The notes: generated by a model from the sequence alone, not told the origin. A DNA stretch of 64,000 bases from Acidobacteriota bacterium (GCA_003577145.1 QEUP01000010.1:62001-126000); one strand, 5' to 3'. Positions 33,405-42,827 are shown, numbered from the stretch's first letter. Numbers and translations: made by a program.

Positions 33405-34364
33405 TCACCCGAGTGCGCCCGCGATCTGGCGGGCGGTGGTCTGCATCAGACCCAGGTAGGTGTCGGCGTCGCTGCCTGCCTGACCGAGCGATTCCGTTTG
33501 CAGCGTGATGACCTCGACCTCGCTGCCCGTCTCGGCGGCGAGCGCCTCGGCCAACCCGACGGACTCAGTCGTTTCGGCGAACACCGCAGGCACGCCAGCC
33601 CGTTCGATCTCTTCGGCCAGACGGCTCAGCTCACCGGCAGACGGCTCGGCCAGCGTCGACCCGCCGGGTATGACGACGCCGATGACCTCGAAGCCGTAGC
33701 GAGCGGCGAGATAACCCAGCGTGTCGTGGTTCGTCACCAGCGCGCGCCGCTCGGCCGGCACAGCCTCGAGCACCGCTTCGACCTCCGCGTCGACAGCCAG
33801 CACCTGCCGGCGGTATGACTCGGCCTGGCGAGCCACCGAGTCGGCGTCGATCCCACAGGCCCGAGCGATCCCCGCACCGACAACGCCGGAGGCCTCCGCG
33901 ACCCGCAGGGGATCCATCCAGAAATGGGGGTCGAGTCCTCCGTACGCCCCCTGGTCACCCTGCTCCTCGTGCTCGTCGGCACCGCTGAGCGCCAGCGGAT
34001 CGAGTTCCGGGGCGACCTCCAGGACCTCCACACCGGCCTGCTCGGCGGACTCCAGAGCGCTGCGCAGGCCTTCCTCCAAGCCCAGCCCGTTGGCGATCAC
34101 CAGGTCCGCCTCCTCGAGTTGCGCTGCCTGGGCAGCCGACGGAGCGAACTGGTGGGGGTCGGTGCCCGTGTCCAGCAGCACCTCAACCGCCGCTTGATCG
34201 CCGATGACGTTGGCGACGATGTCGCCGAGGATGTCGGTGGTGACCACCACGCCGCAACCGTCGCCACCGGCAGAAGCCCGATCCGACCCGCCACACGAGG
34301 CCGACAAGGCCGAGACCACCAGCGCCGCGGTCATCACCAACCGCTTCGCCCTCACCGCCGGCAT
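33405..34364 (-). CDS. znuA: Metal ABC transporter substrate-binding lipoprotein
   Basis: A 319-residue cluster A-I binding protein. A signal peptide ends in a lipobox (VVSALSASC). TDPHQFAPSAAQ, a His/Glu-rich loop (GADEHEEQGDQGAYGGLDPHFWMDP), TNHDTLGYLAARYGFEVIGV and a C-terminal Asp/Glu segment supply the metal ligands. The acidic His-containing loop favours zinc over manganese. It is first in a two-gene minus-strand unit with the permease. The ATPase gene is divergent, and a Fur-family operator lies 35 bp upstream of this start. Confidence 0.9.
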   Translation of the reverse strand: MPAVRAKRLVMTAALVVSALSASCGGSDRASAGGDGCGVVVTTDILGDIVANVIGDQAAVEVLLDTGTDPHQFAPSAAQAAQLEEADLVIANGLGLEEGLRSALESAEQAGVEVLEVAPELDPLALSGADEHEEQGDQGAYGGLDPHFWMDPLRVAEASGVVGAGIARACGIDADSVARQAESYRRQVLAVDAEVEAVLEAVPAERRALVTNHDTLGYLAARYGFEVIGVVIPGGSTLAEPSAGELSRLAEEIERAGVPAVFAETTESVGLAEALAAETGSEVEVITLQTESLGQAGSDADTYLGLMQTTARQIAGALG

Positions 34365-34398
34365 TTCGGTGCCTCCTGTAGCCCGGGGCCTAGAATGG

Positions 34399-34419
34399 GA
34401 TTGAGAACGATTCCCAATC
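34399..34419. promoter_or_regulatory. Zur/Fur-family operator between znuA and znuC
   Basis: A 21-bp near-palindrome with arms GATTGAGAA and TTCCCAATC around CGA matches in 8 of 10 pairs. The core TGAGAACGATTCCCA is 11/15 identical to the actinobacterial Zur-type TGAAAATGATTTTCA. It lies 35 bp from znuA and 49 bp from znuC, suited to repress both when zinc is plentiful. TAGAAT (34391-34396) may be a -10 element of the plus-strand promoter. Confidence 0.7.
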
Positions 34420-34467
34420 AGAGACTAACGAGCGTCGTTCCCGACCCACCACCCCGGATCCGCCCCG

Positions 34468-35259
34468 ATGTCAGCCACCGACCACCACCGCGCCCCTCCC
34501 CCGGCCGTCGCCGCCTCCCGGCTCACGTTGGCCTACGGCCCCTCGATCGCTTTGCGAGATGCGACGTTCTCAGTGCAACCCGGCACCTGCTGCTGCGTCG
34601 TGGGCCCCAACGGGTCGGGCAAGAGCAGCGTCCTGCATGCGATCGCGGGGATCCTCCCACCCCGCAGCGGGACCCTCGAGGTGGCCGGCGCCGACCCGCA
34701 GTCGCGTCGGCGCGATTGCGCCTATGTGCTCCAAGGCCACGAGCTCAACCGCCACGTGCCCGTGACGGTGCGGGAGGTGGTGACCATGGGTCGCTACCCC
34801 CGTGTGGGTCTCTGGAGGCGGCTCCGCAGCGAGGACCAGCGGATCGTGGAGCAGGCCATGCAACGCCTCGACATCAGCGAGCTCCACAGCCGCCACTTCG
34901 ACGAGTTGAGCGGTGGGCAGCGCCAACGAGCGCTGATAGCCCAGGCCCTCGCCCAGCAAGGAGCCCTGCTGCTGCTCGACGAGCCGCTCACAGGACTCGA
35001 CCTGCCCTCCCGGGAGCGGGTCGAACAGGTCGTAGCCGACGAGAGGGCTCGGGGCACAACCGTCATCATGACCACCCACGACCTGACCGAGGCGGCTGCC
35101 GCCGATCAGGTCCTGCTCGTGGCGTCGCGCCTCGTCGCCTCGGGCCGCCCCGAATCGGTGCTGACCACCGAGCTCCTCGCCGCCGCCTACGGCGGCCACA
35201 TCCTCGACCTGGGGCAGGGCACGGTGATGCTCGACGACCCGGGCCATCACCGGCGCTGA
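34468..35259 (+). CDS. znuC: Metal ABC transporter ATP-binding protein
   Basis: A 263-residue ATPase with Walker A GPNGSGKSS, signature LSGGQRQRALIAQAL, Walker B LLLLDEPLTGLD and H-loop TTHDL. VLQGHELNRHVPVTVREVVTMGRYPRVGLWRRL is typical of ZnuC/MntA-type ATPases. It should energise the permease at 32505. Separation of the ATPase onto the opposite strand from its permease and binding protein is less common than a single operon. No strong ribosome site is seen before ATG 34468. Confidence 0.9.
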   Translation: MSATDHHRAPPPAVAASRLTLAYGPSIALRDATFSVQPGTCCCVVGPNGSGKSSVLHAIAGILPPRSGTLEVAGADPQSRRRDCAYVLQGHELNRHVPVTVREVVTMGRYPRVGLWRRLRSEDQRIVEQAMQRLDISELHSRHFDELSGGQRQRALIAQALAQQGALLLLDEPLTGLDLPSRERVEQVVADERARGTTVIMTTHDLTEAAAADQVLLVASRLVASGRPESVLTTELLAAAYGGHILDLGQGTVMLDDPGHHRR

Positions 35260-35275
35260 GCCGGCGCAGGCAGGC

Positions 35276-36688
35276 TCAGTCCGCAAATGGAGTGAGCCCG
35301 TCGGCGGCTTCTTTGACCTCCTCGAACGCCGAGGGGATCTGTGCGGCCAGCACCCAGACATCGGGCAGCAGGTCGTCACAGACCATGAAGCCGAAGTCGA
35401 TGTGGTCGACGTAGCTCATCACCGTGATGTTGAGGCCGGAACCCTCGAGCACGGGGCCCATGGGATAGGCCCTCACCATCTCGGCGCCCGCCATGTAGAT
35501 CGGGAAGGTCGGCCCGGGGATGCTGGAGATCATCAGGTTGTGGATGGGGCGATGGTGATCGGCGAGCTTGCTCCTCGCGTACAGCCACATGCCCGCGTTG
35601 AACAGCGTCGGGTCGGCAACGTCGGCCCACTCGCTCAGCAGCGAACCCCCGACCATCTCGTGCTCGCGCTTGGCGGCGTCGGTGACGGTCTGGATGGCCC
35701 GGACCCGCTCGGTCGTGTCCTCGATGTCGGTGCACAGCGACGTGTAGAAGCCCGAGAGCTTGTTGTTGTGCTCGTCGTGCTCGTCGTCGCCACGGACCGA
35801 TGTCGGGCAGGTGGCGAGCAGCGGCCTCTCGGGCAACTCGTCCTTGGCCAGTAGATACCGGCGCAGTGCACCCGCGCAGATGGCCAGGACGATGTCGTTG
35901 ACGGTGCACCCGAAGGCGCCCTTGACCTTCTTGACCTCGTCGAGGCTGACCTGTGAATAGGCGACGTTCCGGCTCGGCGTGAGCGAACCGTTGAAGAGGG
36001 CCTGCGGGGCAGCCAGAGGCGTTCCACCCGGTGCCTCGTGCTCGACCTTGCGCGACCGCCTCACCGCGGCGACGTTCCTTGCGGTCTTGCGGGCCAGAGG
36101 GACGAAGTTCCTGAACTCGTGCAGCCGCTGACGGATGGCGTCGGCGACCACCTCCCGCTCTGTCGGCCGTGGCTCGGGTTCGGTGTCGGGGGGTTCGGTC
36201 GCCGGAGCGTCACGCTCCAGGTCGAAGAAGTTCATGATGGTGTCGACGCCCGCCACGCCGTCGAGGCACGAATGGTGGACCTTGGCGACGAGCGCGATGT
36301 TGCCGTCGTAGAGCCCGTCGATGACGAACAGCTCCCAGAGCGGGCGCCGACGATCGAGGGGGGCGCTGGCGATGTCGCCGGTGAGGCGCCCGAGCTCGTG
36401 AGGTCCGCCTGGCTTGGGAAGCGTCACGTGACGAACGTGGTTGACGATGCGGAAGTTCTGGTCGTCGACCCAATAGGGATGATGGATCTGCAACGGCGGC
36501 ACGACCAGCTTCTTGGTGAAGATCGGCACGAGGTGGATCCGCTCGGCGATCCGGGTCTGGATCTTGCCCGGCGAGTACCCGCCGGGCATGCCCGAGGGAT
36601 CGAGCACCGCGGTGAGTGCCACGTGCATGTGGACCGCCTCGGTCTCCATGTAGAGGAAGAAGGCGTCGAGACCGCTCAACCGTTCCAT
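35276..36688 (-). CDS. Wax ester synthase/diacylglycerol acyltransferase (WS/DGAT)
   Basis: A 470-residue bifunctional acyltransferase that makes triacylglycerol or wax ester storage lipid from acyl-CoA at the membrane. VHHSCLDGVAG is the catalytic HHxxxDG motif, PLWELFVIDGL and the later KVKGAFGCTVNDIVLAICAGALRRYL (ND motif region) are family landmarks, and MERLSGLDAFFLYMETEAVHMHV is a typical N-terminus, which is why ATG 36688 is preferred over GTG 36733. An imperfect palindrome lies 37-58 bp upstream. Adjacent acyl-CoA dehydrogenase genes tie storage and oxidation. Confidence 0.92.
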   Translation of the reverse strand: MERLSGLDAFFLYMETEAVHMHVALTAVLDPSGMPGGYSPGKIQTRIAERIHLVPIFTKKLVVPPLQIHHPYWVDDQNFRIVNHVRHVTLPKPGGPHELGRLTGDIASAPLDRRRPLWELFVIDGLYDGNIALVAKVHHSCLDGVAGVDTIMNFFDLERDAPATEPPDTEPEPRPTEREVVADAIRQRLHEFRNFVPLARKTARNVAAVRRSRKVEHEAPGGTPLAAPQALFNGSLTPSRNVAYSQVSLDEVKKVKGAFGCTVNDIVLAICAGALRRYLLAKDELPERPLLATCPTSVRGDDEHDEHNNKLSGFYTSLCTDIEDTTERVRAIQTVTDAAKREHEMVGGSLLSEWADVADPTLFNAGMWLYARSKLADHHRPIHNLMISSIPGPTFPIYMAGAEMVRAYPMGPVLEGSGLNITVMSYVDHIDFGFMVCDDLLPDVWVLAAQIPSAFEEVKEAADGLTPFAD

Positions 36689-36724
36689 GACGTACCCCTG
36701 AATGTGGCGGACCTGTGGAGCGCC

Positions 36725-36746
36725 TGTCGACAAGCGCTTGCCGACA
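36725..36746. promoter_or_regulatory. Palindromic operator upstream of WS/DGAT
   Basis: TGTCGACAAGC (36725-36735) and GCTTGCCGACA (36736-36746) form a 22-bp palindrome with one mismatched pair, 37-58 bp before the WS/DGAT start. Its core CAAGCGCTTG fits the CAAGnnCTTG centre known for mycobacterial KstR2 sites, although the flanks differ. It is a probable TetR-type repressor site. Confidence 0.55.
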
Positions 36747-36807
36747 AGTCTGCCCCTTCGCTGGGGGAAATGGGGCTGCTCACCCGGTTTTCCTCCCCCG
36801 GGGGCTC

Positions 36808-38052
36808 TCAGGACCTCGGAACCTCCGACCAGGGCAGCTCCTTGTCGACCCTCGGCTCGCCGGGAAGCCCCAGGACCCGTTCACCCAGGATGTTGCGCTG
36901 GATCTCCGATGTGCCGCCCTCGATCGAGTTGGCCCGGCTGCGCAGGAACATCTTGCGAGCAGAGCCGGGTGGCCCTACCAGGCCGATCATGTCGGAGCGG
37001 CGCATGTCGTAGTCGTAGTCGATCAACCCATGGGCACCGAGGAGGTCGACGCAGAACTCGTAGATCCTCATGTTCGTCTCGGCGAAGCAGAGCTTGCCTA
37101 TAGAACCCTCAGGGCCGGGATTGCCCGCCTTGCGCCGGGCTCCGGCGCGCAGGTTGGTGAGCCTCAGCACCTCGGCGTCGATCCACAGATCGATGAGCTG
37201 GTCACGCCTCACCGGATCGTGGCGTTCCAGTTCGTTCCAGATCCTCAAGGCCTCTGCGATGGCACCCGACCCCCGCTCGGGCCGGACGGCCCCTCCTCCG
37301 ATGGTGGTGCGCTCGTTCATGAGGGTCGTCATCGAGACCCGCCAACCCTCACCGACGTCGCCGATCCTGTCAGCGTCCGGGACCCGTACGTCGGTCAGGT
37401 AGACCTCGTTGAACTCGGCCTCACCGGTGATCTGGCGCAGCGGGCGGACCTCCACCCCCTGGGCGTGCATGTCGAGGGCGAAGTAGGTGAGGCCCTTGTG
37501 CTTGGGTACCTCGGGATCGGTTCGGGCCACCAACATGCCCCGGTCGGCGAGGTGGGCCATGGTGTTCCACACCTTCTGGCCGTTGACCACCCACTCGTCG
37601 CCGTCCCGCACCGCGCGTGTCGCCAGGCCGGCGAGGTCGCTGCCGGCGACGGGCTCGGAGAACAGCTGGCACCAGATGTCCTCGCCGGTGAACATCGGAC
37701 GGAGCAGGCGCCGCCGCAGCTCGTCGCTGCCGTGGGTCACCACGGTCGGGCCCGCGAGGGTCATCCCGAAGAATCGGGTGTGGTCGGCGGGCTTGACGCC
37801 GGCTTCACGCAGCCGGTCGTCGACCACCCGTTGCAGCTCGGGCCGCACACCCAGGCCCCCGAAGCCCTCCGGGAAGTGGACCCAGGCGAGGCCGGCATCG
37901 TACTGGTGGCCGAAGAGCTCGGTGGGTTCGGTCGAGTCCACCGGGTGCTCGGCGAGGAGCAGGTCCAGAGCCGCCTCGACGCCTTTGCGCTCGGTGTCGG
38001 CGGAGCTGCCTCCGGGAGCCGGTCCCGGCAGGGTGGCGAGGGTTTCACTCAT
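36808..38052 (-). CDS. Acyl-CoA dehydrogenase
   Basis: A 414-residue FadE-type enzyme. CQLFSEPVAGSDLAGLATRAV (signature 1), WVVNGQKVWNTMAHLADRGMLVARTDP (middle domain) and RANSIEGGTSEIQRNILGERVLGLP (signature 2) are all present, and unlike the enzyme at 1700 it keeps a Glu (IEGGT) at the catalytic-base segment. It is transcribed after WS/DGAT in map order but in the opposite gene order: this gene lies upstream of nothing co-directional until the nitrilase, so it probably has its own promoter. The substrate is unknown. Confidence 0.9.
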   Translation of the reverse strand: MSETLATLPGPAPGGSSADTERKGVEAALDLLLAEHPVDSTEPTELFGHQYDAGLAWVHFPEGFGGLGVRPELQRVVDDRLREAGVKPADHTRFFGMTLAGPTVVTHGSDELRRRLLRPMFTGEDIWCQLFSEPVAGSDLAGLATRAVRDGDEWVVNGQKVWNTMAHLADRGMLVARTDPEVPKHKGLTYFALDMHAQGVEVRPLRQITGEAEFNEVYLTDVRVPDADRIGDVGEGWRVSMTTLMNERTTIGGGAVRPERGSGAIAEALRIWNELERHDPVRRDQLIDLWIDAEVLRLTNLRAGARRKAGNPGPEGSIGKLCFAETNMRIYEFCVDLLGAHGLIDYDYDMRRSDMIGLVGPPGSARKMFLRSRANSIEGGTSEIQRNILGERVLGLPGEPRVDKELPWSEVPRS

Positions 38053-38130
38053 GATGACGAAGGGTAGTGCCGATGCGCCGCACTCCCCACCTGGGTGCTC
38101 TCAGCCCCCTCGCCGTCAGGTGCGAGCTGT

Positions 38131-38892
38131 TCAGCCCCGTCTGTCCGGTAGGAAGGGGAACTGCCGCCTCACCTCGCGAACCGCCGCGGCGTCGACGTCG
38201 GCCAGCAGCACCTCCTCGGAGCCGCCTCCGGCCGCGAGGACCTCGCCCAGCGGATCGACGATGAGGCTGTCGCCGGAGTAGTCGAGCCCGCCGCCGTGGC
38301 CCACCCGGTTCACGCCCACGACGTAGGCCTGGTTCTCGATGGCCCGGGCCCGTAGCAGCGTGATCCAGTGCATGCGCCGAGACGCCGGCCAGTTGGCCAG
38401 CACCACGTAGAGATCGGTGTCGCTCGCCAAGGCCCAGAACTCCTCGGCGAACCTCAGGTCGTAGCAGACGAACAGGGAGACGCGCAGGCCTTCCACCTCG
38501 ACGGTCAGGTAGTCGTCGCCGGCCGCATAGTGAAGGTGCTCTTCGGCGAAGCTGAACAGGTGGATCTTGTCGTAGTGACGGGTCGTACCGTCGGGGCCGG
38601 CCAGCACCAGCCGGTTGCAGGGCCGATCTGCGCCCGCGGGGCTCGCGGGCACCGAACCGCAGACCCAGATGCCGTGAGCGGCGGCCTGCTCCAGGAGGAA
38701 CCCTGTGCTGGGCCCGTCCACCGGCTCGGCGACCCGGTCCGTCGCCATCGAGAAACCGGTCGCGAACATCTCGGGCAGCACCACCAGGCGTGCCCCGGCT
38801 CCGGCGGCGACCTCGATCATCGGTACGAGGTGCTCGAAGTTGCCGGCCCGGTCCTCCCACACGATGTCGTGCTGGATCGCGGCGACCTTCAC
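38131..38892 (-). CDS. Carbon-nitrogen hydrolase (nitrilase superfamily)
   Basis: A 253-residue amidase-type enzyme. The Glu-Lys-Cys triad is visible as VVLPEMFATGF, RHYDKIHLFSF and LFVCYDLRFAEEFW. The last matches omega-amidase/YafV-like members (CYDLRFPE), which hydrolyse alpha-keto acid amides such as 2-oxoglutaramate. GTG 38892 follows TGGAGCC and starts right at KVAAIQHDIVWED. Longer readings upstream lack family similarity. It lies between an acyl-CoA dehydrogenase and a secreted glycosidase, with no obvious operon partner. Confidence 0.86.
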   Translation of the reverse strand: MKVAAIQHDIVWEDRAGNFEHLVPMIEVAAGAGARLVVLPEMFATGFSMATDRVAEPVDGPSTGFLLEQAAAHGIWVCGSVPASPAGADRPCNRLVLAGPDGTTRHYDKIHLFSFAEEHLHYAAGDDYLTVEVEGLRVSLFVCYDLRFAEEFWALASDTDLYVVLANWPASRRMHWITLLRARAIENQAYVVGVNRVGHGGGLDYSGDSLIVDPLGEVLAAGGGSEEVLLADVDAAAVREVRRQFPFLPDRRG

Positions 38893-39135
38893 GGCTCCAA
38901 CTTCACCACGTCGACTCACCCCGGGCCCCATCGCGCCCGAACGGCCCCATGCGCATCGACTGTGACAAATCCCAGAAGCCTGTAACAGCCGGCCGCCTGA
39001 GGACATAGACGAGGCGTAGGCACGGCGGACACCAGCGCTGTTCGTCTCGGCGCGGTCAACTGCTGAGGCGATCAGCGTGGGGCTTCCGTCGATCGGGAGT
39101 GGTCCGGCGACGGGCCCGAGGTGGAAAGCGGATCG

Positions 39136-41550
39136 ATGGTCACCAAGGCAACGCACGACAGGACACTCGAGGCCCCCGACAGGCCGGCATTCGGTCCAGG
39201 CGGAATGACTCCCCGGAAGGGGCGCCCTCGGGCGTCACTGGCACTCGTGCTTTCGGTGATGCTGCTGGCAACGGCCCTCTCGGCTGGCCCGGCCGGGACT
39301 GAGCCGCTTCCCGAGGACGATTTGCTTCGCTTCCCCGACGACCACCCCTACTTCCCGGGCCAGATCATCACCGGAGACGAAGACCCTGAGCTGGCACTGG
39401 CAAAGGCCGGCGGCGGCCAGTGGTCCAGCAGTAGCGGACTGAATGTCTACTCCACGCAGATCACGTCTCCGGAGCTTCTCGACGCTGTCGAGCATGGTCT
39501 TTGCCCAGAGCGTCAGACGGATCCAGACTTCGACTGCGAGGACGGCCGCCCAGAGGTACTGCGCTGGTTCGTCGAGATCGACAGGTACATCGGCACCGAC
39601 CCCTTCGGTGGGAACTTATGCGAGCTCGTGGTGGGAGACTCCACCTACCAGGCCGCGTTCGATGTGTTGGCCGCCAACGGCGTGAAGGTCGACGTGCAGT
39701 TCTGGACGAGCGCCTGGACCATCCCGATCATGTGCTCCTTCTCGGCCGGGGGTGCACGCTTCGACTCGCAGGGTCTGGACTTCTACCGTGACGTAACGCG
39801 GCACTTCTACGATCTGCTCAGGGGCTCGTACGGGCAGAGCTTCACGGATCTGGTGTCGTTCGGCGCATGGAACGAGCCGGACTTCTTCCAGTCGCCCTAC
39901 AACGGATGCGATGTCGTACCTCGCAACCCGATCACCTGGTTGGGCGGCAAGTGGTCCGGGGGCTCTGACCTGGCCACAGGTGCCCTGTGGGCGAACATGC
40001 ACTCCGTGTTCGACGATCATCTGGGCCCTGACGGCCAACCGGTACCGATCCCGGCTTTCAACAACAGCGCTGCGGCCAGCACCTACTGGACGCGAGATTG
40101 GGTCAACTCGAATGGCAGCAGCTGTTCGACCTCCACGTCGTTGTTCGACGCCGACGGGGTCAACCACTGGGTGGGCGACAGCCTGCGTAATGAGCGCGTC
40201 TCCTACCTGGACCTGCACCGCTACTTCACTGCAGAACCGACGGCCAAACGACTAGCCGAGTACACCATCGAGTTGCTGCAGCTCTACGACGCCAAGGCGC
40301 TAGAGATCGACCCGGTCGATCCCCGCATGCTCCCCGTGTTCATAGGCGAGCTCGGCATCAATGCGAATTCGGTATGGTCTGCCCCATACGGAACCAACGA
40401 ATACTGCTCGATCACGGTTGACCCTCAGCCGGTGGACGCTGACGACGCCCGCGAGTTGCGCAAGCTCCACTACTTCCTCAGCAACTACCTCGGCGACCGC
40501 TACCTGGGTACAGCCTGGCATGGAGGCCGACCTGAGGTCACCCTGGGACAGGAACATTCGATCTGGGACCCCGATTACTCCACCGAATACGACCTCCAGC
40601 GGTGCCCCCGGGCCGACCTCCTGGTCGACGGTGATGACTCGGACAGCGTGACTGTCGAGCAGGGGATCCCCGTGAACCTCGCCATCGACGGGGAGGGCAC
40701 CCTCAGCGCCGGAGCCCAGGAGGTCAGGTGGTGGCTCCCCGGTAACGACAACTACGTCGTCGGTGACACCACGACGTTCACCTTCGACCAGCCAGGGACC
40801 TACGAGCTGGCCGTGCAGGCCTTTGACAACAGCGGCCCAATCAACCCTCAGAACGACTCCAGTGCGGCCTGGGATTTCGACCGCACGACCGTCCATGTCC
40901 TGCCCTTCGAAGCGCGGGTCACTGCTGACCCGATATCAGGGGACGCTCCGCTGACGGTCTCCTTTGATGCTTCGTCATCGACGGGCGACATAGCGGAGTA
41001 CCGCTGGGACTTCGACGGCGACGGCTCTACCGACCTGACCACCTCAGACCCCACTGCCGACCACGTCTACGAGACCGCTGGCAGCTACCAGGCGTCGCTC
41101 AATGTGGCCGACGATCAAGGGAGAGAGTCCGCTCCGGCAACGGTGTGGATCCAGGTGACATCAACGGCGGCAGACCACGTGAAGGTCGCCTACAGCAACC
41201 AGCTCAACTACACGAACGACAACGATGTCACAACTGGAGACGTCACCGTGTCAACCAGTTCGGTGAGCGGCAGCGTCACCGTTCCCTCCGCGACCGGACA
41301 ACCCGGTGAGACAGCGGCAATCACGTTCGCTCTCCGGAAGAAGACCTTCCTGTGGACCACCTACTGGAGCGGGTCGGTGTACGTGAACGACGCCCCGGCA
41401 GGGTTCGCTATCACAACCACCTTCCCGCTGGGCAAGCAGCTGTACGTTGACGGCCAGACCGCAAGCGCCTCGCTATACGGCCTCGTCGACACGCGATCAC
41501 TGCCTTGGCGCAGCTACAACTTCACGATGGAAGTGACCGACAACGCCTGA
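39136..41550 (+). CDS. Secreted TIM-barrel glycosidase with PKD and C-terminal beta domain
   Basis: An 804-residue exported protein. A signal peptide (RASLALVLSVMLLATALSAGPA) begins near residue 37, so the true start may be ATG 39205. Residues about 90-480 look like a clan A (beta/alpha)8 glycosidase: FGAWNEPDFF (acid/base Glu near 247) and VFIGELG (nucleophile Glu near 404). Residues about 495-590 are an Ig-like stretch, 592-670 a clear PKD domain (YRWDFDGDGSTD), and the last ~130 residues a Thr/Ser-rich beta domain that may bind carbohydrate. Many Cys suggest disulfides. A-rich and T-rich codons are somewhat commoner than in neighbours, hinting at later acquisition. The polysaccharide target is unknown. 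Confidence 0.8.
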   Translation: MVTKATHDRTLEAPDRPAFGPGGMTPRKGRPRASLALVLSVMLLATALSAGPAGTEPLPEDDLLRFPDDHPYFPGQIITGDEDPELALAKAGGGQWSSSSGLNVYSTQITSPELLDAVEHGLCPERQTDPDFDCEDGRPEVLRWFVEIDRYIGTDPFGGNLCELVVGDSTYQAAFDVLAANGVKVDVQFWTSAWTIPIMCSFSAGGARFDSQGLDFYRDVTRHFYDLLRGSYGQSFTDLVSFGAWNEPDFFQSPYNGCDVVPRNPITWLGGKWSGGSDLATGALWANMHSVFDDHLGPDGQPVPIPAFNNSAAASTYWTRDWVNSNGSSCSTSTSLFDADGVNHWVGDSLRNERVSYLDLHRYFTAEPTAKRLAEYTIELLQLYDAKALEIDPVDPRMLPVFIGELGINANSVWSAPYGTNEYCSITVDPQPVDADDARELRKLHYFLSNYLGDRYLGTAWHGGRPEVTLGQEHSIWDPDYSTEYDLQRCPRADLLVDGDDSDSVTVEQGIPVNLAIDGEGTLSAGAQEVRWWLPGNDNYVVGDTTTFTFDQPGTYELAVQAFDNSGPINPQNDSSAAWDFDRTTVHVLPFEARVTADPISGDAPLTVSFDASSSTGDIAEYRWDFDGDGSTDLTTSDPTADHVYETAGSYQASLNVADDQGRESAPATVWIQVTSTAADHVKVAYSNQLNYTNDNDVTTGDVTVSTSSVSGSVTVPSATGQPGETAAITFALRKKTFLWTTYWSGSVYVNDAPAGFAITTTFPLGKQLYVDGQTASASLYGLVDTRSLPWRSYNFTMEVTDNA

Positions 41551-41633
41551 TTGGGGCATCAAGCGATCGAACAGCAACACCCGGCTCAGCGGTAGAGTCG
41601 CGATCTCATCACCGAGCTCGAGGGGGTGTGCTC

Positions 41634-42827
41634 GTGACCGCGACCGAGATCCTCTACGACCCCTACGACTACGCCATCGACGCCGACCCGTACCCGGTCT
41701 GGAAGCGGCTGAGAGACGAGGCACCCCTCTACTACAACGAGCAGTACGACTTCTGGGCGCTCAGCCGCTTCGGCGACGTCCATTCCGCCCACCTCGATCA
41801 CGAGACCTTCAGCTCGGCCCACGGCACCGTGATCGAGATGATGACCGACGAGCCCGGCGAGTCGTCGCTGATGATCTTCATGGACCCGCCGGCTCACAAC
41901 CAGCTCCGCAAGCTGGTGAGCAGGGCATTTACCCCCCGGCGGGTAAACCGCCTGGAAGGACGGATACGCCAGCTCTGCGCCGGCTACCTGGATCCTCACC
42001 TCGGAGCCGATGGCTTCGACTACGTCGCTGACTTCGGTGCCAGGCTGCCGGTGATGGTCATCAGCTCCCTGCTCGGCATACCCGAAGAGGACCAGGACTG
42101 GCTCCGCGAGATGAGCGACCTCATGCTGCACCGGGAGCCGGGTGAGACCGGCCCGAGCCCAGAAGCCGTGGCGGCGGTAGGCGACCTCTTGTCCTATTGG
42201 CAAGACCACATCGATCGCCGGCGGGCCGAACCTGTCGAGGACATCATGTCCGAGCTGGTGCACTCCGAGATGGAGTTGGGCGACGGCACCACCCGACCGC
42301 TCGACGACGGCGAGCTGCACAGCTTCATCGGCCTGCTCTCCGCCGCCGGCAACGAGACCGTGGCCCGGCTCCTCGGGTTCGCAGCCACCACCCTTGCCCG
42401 CAACCCCGACCAGCGGGAGCACCTCGTCGAGGACGCTTCGCTCATACCCAACGCCGTCGAGGAGTTGCTGCGCTACGAAGCACCCTCGCCGATCCAGGCG
42501 CGCTGGGTCACCCGCGATGTCGAACTGCACGATGTCGTCGTGCCGAGAGGGTCCAAGATCACGCTGCTCACGGGCTCGGCGGGTCGCGACGACCGCGAGT
42601 TCGACGAGCCCGACCGCTTCGACGTCAACCGGCGGATAGAACGTCACCTGTCGTTCGGCTACGGGGTCCACTACTGCCTGGGCGCCTCGCTCGCGCGGCT
42701 GGAGGGTCGGGTGGCGCTGGAGGAGACGCTGCGGCGGTTCCCCGTGTGGGACATCGACGAAGATGCCCTCGAGATGGTCCACACCAGCACCGTCCGCGGA
42801 TACGCCCGGGTGCCCATCGGCCTGTGA
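41634..42827 (+). CDS. Cytochrome P450
   Basis: A 397-residue soluble class I P450. SAAGNETVARLL is the I-helix oxygen-binding segment, EELLRYEAPSPIQARWVTRDVEL holds ExxR, and HLSFGYGVHYCLGASLARLEGRVAL places the heme ligand at Cys348. It would hydroxylate a hydrophobic substrate using ferredoxin partners encoded elsewhere. GTG 41634 with GGGGGTG upstream starts shortly before the typical DPYDYAIDADPYPVWKRLRDEAP N-terminus. The stop lies in a 28-bp palindrome shared with the convergent gene. Confidence 0.94.
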   Translation: MTATEILYDPYDYAIDADPYPVWKRLRDEAPLYYNEQYDFWALSRFGDVHSAHLDHETFSSAHGTVIEMMTDEPGESSLMIFMDPPAHNQLRKLVSRAFTPRRVNRLEGRIRQLCAGYLDPHLGADGFDYVADFGARLPVMVISSLLGIPEEDQDWLREMSDLMLHREPGETGPSPEAVAAVGDLLSYWQDHIDRRRAEPVEDIMSELVHSEMELGDGTTRPLDDGELHSFIGLLSAAGNETVARLLGFAATTLARNPDQREHLVEDASLIPNAVEELLRYEAPSPIQARWVTRDVELHDVVVPRGSKITLLTGSAGRDDREFDEPDRFDVNRRIERHLSFGYGVHYCLGASLARLEGRVALEETLRRFPVWDIDEDALEMVHTSTVRGYARVPIGL

